Program-made: the position numbers and the translations under genes
Source: a virus
Virus record (IMG/VR): IMGVR_UViG_3300010396_000097
Span: 1-24,756 of that record
Strand: one strand, 5' to 3'
Length of the DNA: 24,756 bases
Shown: in pieces, positions 21,554 to 24,756 of the stretch
How the letters are laid out: every line of letters begins with the position of its first letter
Numbering within the stretch: the stretch's first letter is position 1
The notes under the pieces: model-generated
Told to the model about the DNA's origin: nothing
The model's input: the letters and a program-made list of their open reading frames with translations, nothing else
The model's database searches: none

Positions 21554-21630
21554 ATTTCCCCTTCCTCCTCGATATGCTCCCGCTCGGCGGCGTCCTCGTG
21601 CGGCTCGTATATATCTATTTTGCAAATCAC
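21550..21630 (-). CDS. Possible 26-residue acidic microprotein
   Basis: A GTG at 21630 overlaps the exonuclease stop as GTGA, and its own stop overlaps the next ATG as ATGA. The peptide is MICKIDIYEPHEDAAEREHI followed by EEEGEI, strongly acidic. It carries the AGGAGG ribosome site of the next gene inside its 3' part. The two exact four-base junctions are the pattern of the rest of this operon, which is why I list it. Chance is possible because it is so short. Confidence 0.4.
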   Translation of the reverse strand: MICKIDIYEPHEDAAEREHIEEEGEI

Positions 21631-22385
21631 GGTAGCGGCTCTCGTTTACCACATACCCAGGTGCCACAATTCTTACAGCGCATGGACCGAAAGCGGCTTA
21701 CCCGCGTATAGCTATAGCCGCGCGACTCCATACGCCCTTCGGCGCCGCACGTAGCGCATTGGGATAATAAATGACCGATGTTATATACACGCGGCGCGTT
21801 TTGCGGCGCCCACGCGCGAAGCTTCATATATAATTCTTCCGTCGCCAGTACATCATGTTTATTGTACTTCCGCATCTCATCCCACGCCTTAATGTTCCCC
21901 AACAAACATTCCTTCCACAACGAAAAACCGGGGAATTTGGCATGTTCTAGTTTCTTGTATTTCGTACACAGTTTATCGGTCAAATATTCCAGTTTGTTTG
22001 ATGTAAACTTGGCCGCGTTCCGGGCAATCTGATACGTGTCCAAATGTTTATATGGACTCGGCGGCCTCATGCCGTGCATGATAAACCGCGCGTTTAGTTT
22101 CGGGCCGTCGAAATTCTTACCGTTCTGCGTGACTACAATGTCCGCCTCGTCCAGTAGCTTCCAAAGGGCACCGAGTATCTTTTTATCGTCCTCTATATCT
22201 TTTGCGGCGCGTTGATCCATATACATCACTTCAGACGCCGGCGCGCCGAGCCATTTTGCCGCCCACGCTATCACATACCAATCTCTATTGATTTGATTAA
22301 CCGCAACGTTTTGATCTTTTAGGCCCCAAACATAAGCAAGCACGGGCGCGGTTTCGATATCAAAAACTAGAACCTTAGATTTCAT
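21627..22385 (-). CDS. DEDDy 3'-5' exonuclease / RNase H-like with zinc ribbon
   Basis: This 252-residue protein is a DnaQ-like nuclease. It opens with VLVFDIETAPV, giving D9 and E11. The second motif has D93 in NGKNFDGPKLNAR, and the third is Y174-x3-D178 (YNKHDVLAT), so it is the DEDDy subtype. The C-terminal part carries a zinc ribbon C210-x2-C213 and C237-x2-C240, which may bind DNA or a partner. It should degrade single strands or trim ends during replication or recombination. It overlaps the HNH gene by 4 bases (ATGA). Phage polymerase already has an exonuclease domain, so this one probably acts separately. Confidence 0.82.
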   Translation of the reverse strand: MKSKVLVFDIETAPVLAYVWGLKDQNVAVNQINRDWYVIAWAAKWLGAPASEVMYMDQRAAKDIEDDKKILGALWKLLDEADIVVTQNGKNFDGPKLNARFIMHGMRPPSPYKHLDTYQIARNAAKFTSNKLEYLTDKLCTKYKKLEHAKFPGFSLWKECLLGNIKAWDEMRKYNKHDVLATEELYMKLRAWAPQNAPRVYNIGHLLSQCATCGAEGRMESRGYSYTRVSRFRSMRCKNCGTWVCGKREPLP

Positions 22386-22723
22386 TTAATCTCCCGTTTT
22401 CCCTTTGTTCGTTGCTTGTTTTCGCCGCCTGTTTTCGCGTGGTGACAATCCGAACATAGCGCCTGTAGCCCGGAGGCCGCGCAATTAAGGCGCGCCGCGA
22501 ATAACGCGATATCGAGCGGGTCCTGCCCGGGTGCCAGTTTAGGCTTGATATGGTCAATGTCAAGTAATCGTGAATCCAGTTCTTTGCCGCATTTTTCACA
22601 GGCCGATACCCCCGTTCGCCGCCAGCATCGTGCTCTACAGGCGTGATACATGGGGCTTTCCTTCCACAAGCGCGTTAATTTACCCCGATAATAGGCCGAC
22701 GCCGCGTGCGGGTCTAAGCTCAT
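22382..22723 (-). CDS. HNH endonuclease
   Basis: This 113-residue nuclease shows the HNH fold: CEKCGKELDSRLLDIDHIKP (C-x2-C and the catalytic DH), then NLQALC-like LQALCSDCHHAKTGGE (C-x2-C with HxxKT). The first 40 residues are a basic helix that may contact DNA. I chose the ATG at 22723, with GAGG upstream; it overlaps the polymerase stop by 4 bases (ATGA), and its own stop overlaps the exonuclease start by 4 bases. Because the packing is so exact, it looks like a settled operon member rather than a fresh homing insertion. Confidence 0.85.
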   Translation of the reverse strand: MSLDPHAASAYYRGKLTRLWKESPMYHACRARCWRRTGVSACEKCGKELDSRLLDIDHIKPKLAPGQDPLDIALFAARLNCAASGLQALCSDCHHAKTGGENKQRTKGKREIK

Positions 22724-24576
22724 GGTTTCGCCTCTAGCCAACTCTGCCCTATCCCGCCCTCGGCGTATAACTTGACCATAGGCCACCACGGAACGGGCGT
22801 TTCCATTGCCTCAACAAGCGTGTTTAGGGTCCATTGCGCATCTCTATCTGGCGCGACCGCTAATACTTCGTCATGGACCTGGCCGACGCATTGCACGCCG
22901 TTATAAATCGCCCGCGATATAGCCAACTTGCACAGTTCACCGGCGAGCGCTTGACTGATATTCTCTAGTAACTTGCCGCCGTATAGCTTCGACTTGCCGC
23001 CTTTCGTGTCAAACGCCCACTCATCCCGCTTATAGTGACCTTTGCCGAAAAAGCCGTCTTTGCGGAGGTTCGGATACTGTAAGCGCAACCCCGACGGCAG
23101 ATATACGCAACCATTTTTAATTTCCAAGAACGGCACCCCCGGCAATTTGACATTTGACTTTTCCGCGATGTACGGTATATAATGGTCCAATGTTTCCCAT
23201 AGCCCAGGGATACGCGTAAATGTTCCACGGTATAGCCCGACGACACGCTCGGATTCTTCTTGTTCAATAATCATTCCGGTTTGACTGCGAGTTTGGAATA
23301 TGAATTTTTTGGCACCCATCTGATATCCCAAGCCGAGGATCGCGCATTTACCGTACTGGCGTTCTGCTTTATCGGCCTTTGTTATGGAACGCTGATATAT
23401 TTTTGTGGCGAAATGGCTATATGGATCGCCCTTTCTATCTAATAGAACCTCGATTAACTTTGGTTCCCGCGCGAGCCATGCGACAACGCGAAGTTCAATC
23501 GCGGCGAAATCCGCAACGACCAGTTTCGACCCAGACGATGCACATACGGCACCCCGCAGCGCACTCCCGCGCGGCAGATTTTGCGGGTTTCCGCCCGCGC
23601 CGCTCGCGCCAGAGAAACGGTGAGTGTTTACCGCACCGGAGTAATTCAAATCGAATGGAAACGTACCAATTTTTGATATCTCCAAAAATTTGGCAGAGCG
23701 CGTTTCTAATAGGGTTGACTTTGCCGCAATACGCGCCTCGCACAGGGCCTCCAATTCGGGATTATCCGTATTCTGTAGCTCGATAAACCCCGTATCGCTA
23801 ATAGACAGCGCCGGAATCATAAGCGCATTGCCATCGGCGTCCTTACGCTTAGGCGACTTTTTCATCGGCACTTCATACCCGCGTTCGGCCAGGAGCGCCG
23901 GGAACTTGACGTTCGACGCGAATACTTCTTTTGGCAATCCAATCTCTTTAAATATGTTTGCCCGCCGCTCGCGCTCTTTCACATTCAAGTCGGCCAGTAG
24001 CGCGCCGTCCAATACCAGTTTAGGCTCTATAAAACATCGGATAGTCCAATCAAGAACCTTATATTCCGCCTCGGGGAAACCCGGCGAAACGCGGTTATAT
24101 ATTTCCTCGCAAAGCTCCACGTCATGTAAGCAATAGCTGGCTAATTCTTTCTCTTGTTCTGGCGTTAATTCGGCGAGCCCGTCAGTCTTTAGAAACCCTT
24201 TGGGTGCCAAACCAAAATACGCTGAAACGCTCGCAAGAGAATGGCTCGGAAGTCGGCAACCGATAATGGCCCTAGACATTGAGAGAGTGTCCAAATAACG
24301 TGCCGGATTGATTCCATATATCCACCTTAGTATTGCGCCGTCAAATTTCACGTTCTGGGCGCAGATTTGCGTATCCGACCAATCTATAGCGTCGAAATAT
24401 TCCCGGCACGCCCTATCGCCGGATACCCATATCGTTTCGCCACCGGCCCACTTTAGGCCGCATCCGAATACCTTAAATTTTGGCGAACGAATATACTCGA
24501 ACATTGAAATTTCTTTCAATGTATAACCGTTCGCCGTGCTATAATAGGTCTCGAAATCAAGAAAAAGCGTATTCAA
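22720..24576 (-). CDS. DNA polymerase, family A, with 3'-5' exonuclease
   Basis: This 618-residue replicative polymerase has an N-terminal proofreading domain: D7-x-E9 (LFLDFETYY), D79 in QNVKFDGAI and Y148-x3-D152 (YCLHDV). The polymerase domain has motif A DFAAIELR (356-363), motif B R406-x3-K410-x7-Y418, followed by Q419 instead of the usual Gly, and motif C HDE (568-570). THRFSGASGAGGNPQNLPRG (318-337) fits the DNA-binding site before motif A. It lacks a 5'-3' nuclease domain, as is normal in phages. It starts with TTG at 24576, eight bases after GGAG, and overlaps the previous gene by 4 bases (TTGA). Confidence 0.95.
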   Translation of the reverse strand: MNTLFLDFETYYSTANGYTLKEISMFEYIRSPKFKVFGCGLKWAGGETIWVSGDRACREYFDAIDWSDTQICAQNVKFDGAILRWIYGINPARYLDTLSMSRAIIGCRLPSHSLASVSAYFGLAPKGFLKTDGLAELTPEQEKELASYCLHDVELCEEIYNRVSPGFPEAEYKVLDWTIRCFIEPKLVLDGALLADLNVKERERRANIFKEIGLPKEVFASNVKFPALLAERGYEVPMKKSPKRKDADGNALMIPALSISDTGFIELQNTDNPELEALCEARIAAKSTLLETRSAKFLEISKIGTFPFDLNYSGAVNTHRFSGASGAGGNPQNLPRGSALRGAVCASSGSKLVVADFAAIELRVVAWLAREPKLIEVLLDRKGDPYSHFATKIYQRSITKADKAERQYGKCAILGLGYQMGAKKFIFQTRSQTGMIIEQEESERVVGLYRGTFTRIPGLWETLDHYIPYIAEKSNVKLPGVPFLEIKNGCVYLPSGLRLQYPNLRKDGFFGKGHYKRDEWAFDTKGGKSKLYGGKLLENISQALAGELCKLAISRAIYNGVQCVGQVHDEVLAVAPDRDAQWTLNTLVEAMETPVPWWPMVKLYAEGGIGQSWLEAKP

Positions 24577-24755
24577 AATGGCGGCTCCATGTCGTCGGCT
24601 CGCTGCTCAGCCGCTAGCTTTTCCTTTACCATCTCACAACCCGCTAAATTAAAAGCCACTGCCGCCGCATGGTCCTCGGATAGATCGCCGTCAAGCCACT
24701 GGAAAAGGTGCCGCGTCGCGGACGCCTGGAAACGCCGCAATTCCGCCTCGCCCGA
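24573..24755 (-). CDS. C-terminal end of a possible DUF5664-type nucleotide pyrophosphohydrolase
   Basis: Only the last 60 residues lie in the window; the gene continues past its edge. The visible sequence has RRFQASATRHLFQWLDGD, then SEDHAAAVAFNLAGCE. This resembles the RH-x-W-x-GE and HL-x-A-x-N pattern near the end of DUF5664, a MazG-like family that includes dATP/dGTP diphosphohydrolases. The metal-binding Glu residues of that fold would be upstream, outside the window, so the call is tentative. The end DDMEPPF is acidic with a final Phe, a style also seen in single-strand binding proteins. It overlaps the polymerase TTG start by 4 bases. Confidence 0.35.
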   Translation of the reverse strand, partial: SGEAELRRFQASATRHLFQWLDGDLSEDHAAAVAFNLAGCEMVKEKLAAEQRADDMEPPF

Positions 24756-24756
24756 C

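Noticed and set aside
1-24756. CRISPR arrays, insertion sequences, integrase or a lysogeny switch
   Set aside because: I saw no regularly spaced repeats, no transposase or integrase motifs and no repressor-like genes in any frame.

Overview
The window looks like part of a tailed bacteriophage genome of the short-tailed (podovirus-like) type, probably infecting a Gram-negative bacterium. This rests on recognisable terminase, portal, scaffold, N4-gp56-type capsid, head-tail adaptor, tail fibre and ejection-type proteins, and on the absence of any tape measure, sheath or tail-tube gene. I see no integrase, repressor, CRISPR array, insertion sequence or rRNA. No host can be named from the sequence.

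Layout. Positions 75-20181 are a densely packed rightward morphogenesis and lysis block: endonuclease VII, a putative zinc-binding protein, an unknown, a probable small terminase, the large terminase, the portal, an unknown, the scaffold, a CAU-anticodon tRNA in the only sizeable non-coding gap (6578-6918), the major capsid protein, two small related proteins, unknown virion-type genes, the head-tail adaptor, a tail fibre, a 1169-residue tail protein, three ejection-type proteins, a DUF6582-like protein, a holin-like protein, a zinc ribbon and a DUF5675-like protein. Positions 20120-24756 are a leftward replication operon transcribed toward it: the end of a possible nucleotide pyrophosphohydrolase, family A DNA polymerase, HNH nuclease, DEDDy exonuclease with zinc ribbon, and a train of very small membrane and zinc-binding proteins. 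The two blocks meet tail to tail and overlap by about 62 bases.

How the genes work together. Terminase and portal package DNA into a procapsid built from the capsid protein around the scaffold. The adaptor, the large tail protein and the fibre form the short tail and recognise the host. The Gln/Ala-rich proteins are probably ejected into the host with the DNA. The polymerase, exonuclease and nucleases serve DNA replication. The lysis functions are probably the holin-like protein and the DUF5675 protein, whose His and Cys motifs recall L,D-transpeptidases.

Most genes overlap by 1-14 bases or abut and have good Shine-Dalgarno sequences, so I corrected several starts (portal 3217, capsid 6919, large tail protein 12210, DUF5675 19798) and added six genes of 26-48 codons. 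The most interesting points are the unusual tRNA together with heavy AUA codon use in terminase and portal but not in capsid, the shared PMD-LK tail in two adjacent small proteins, the DUF5675 candidate lysis enzyme, the tiny-gene train on the minus strand, and the DUF5664-like gene before the polymerase.
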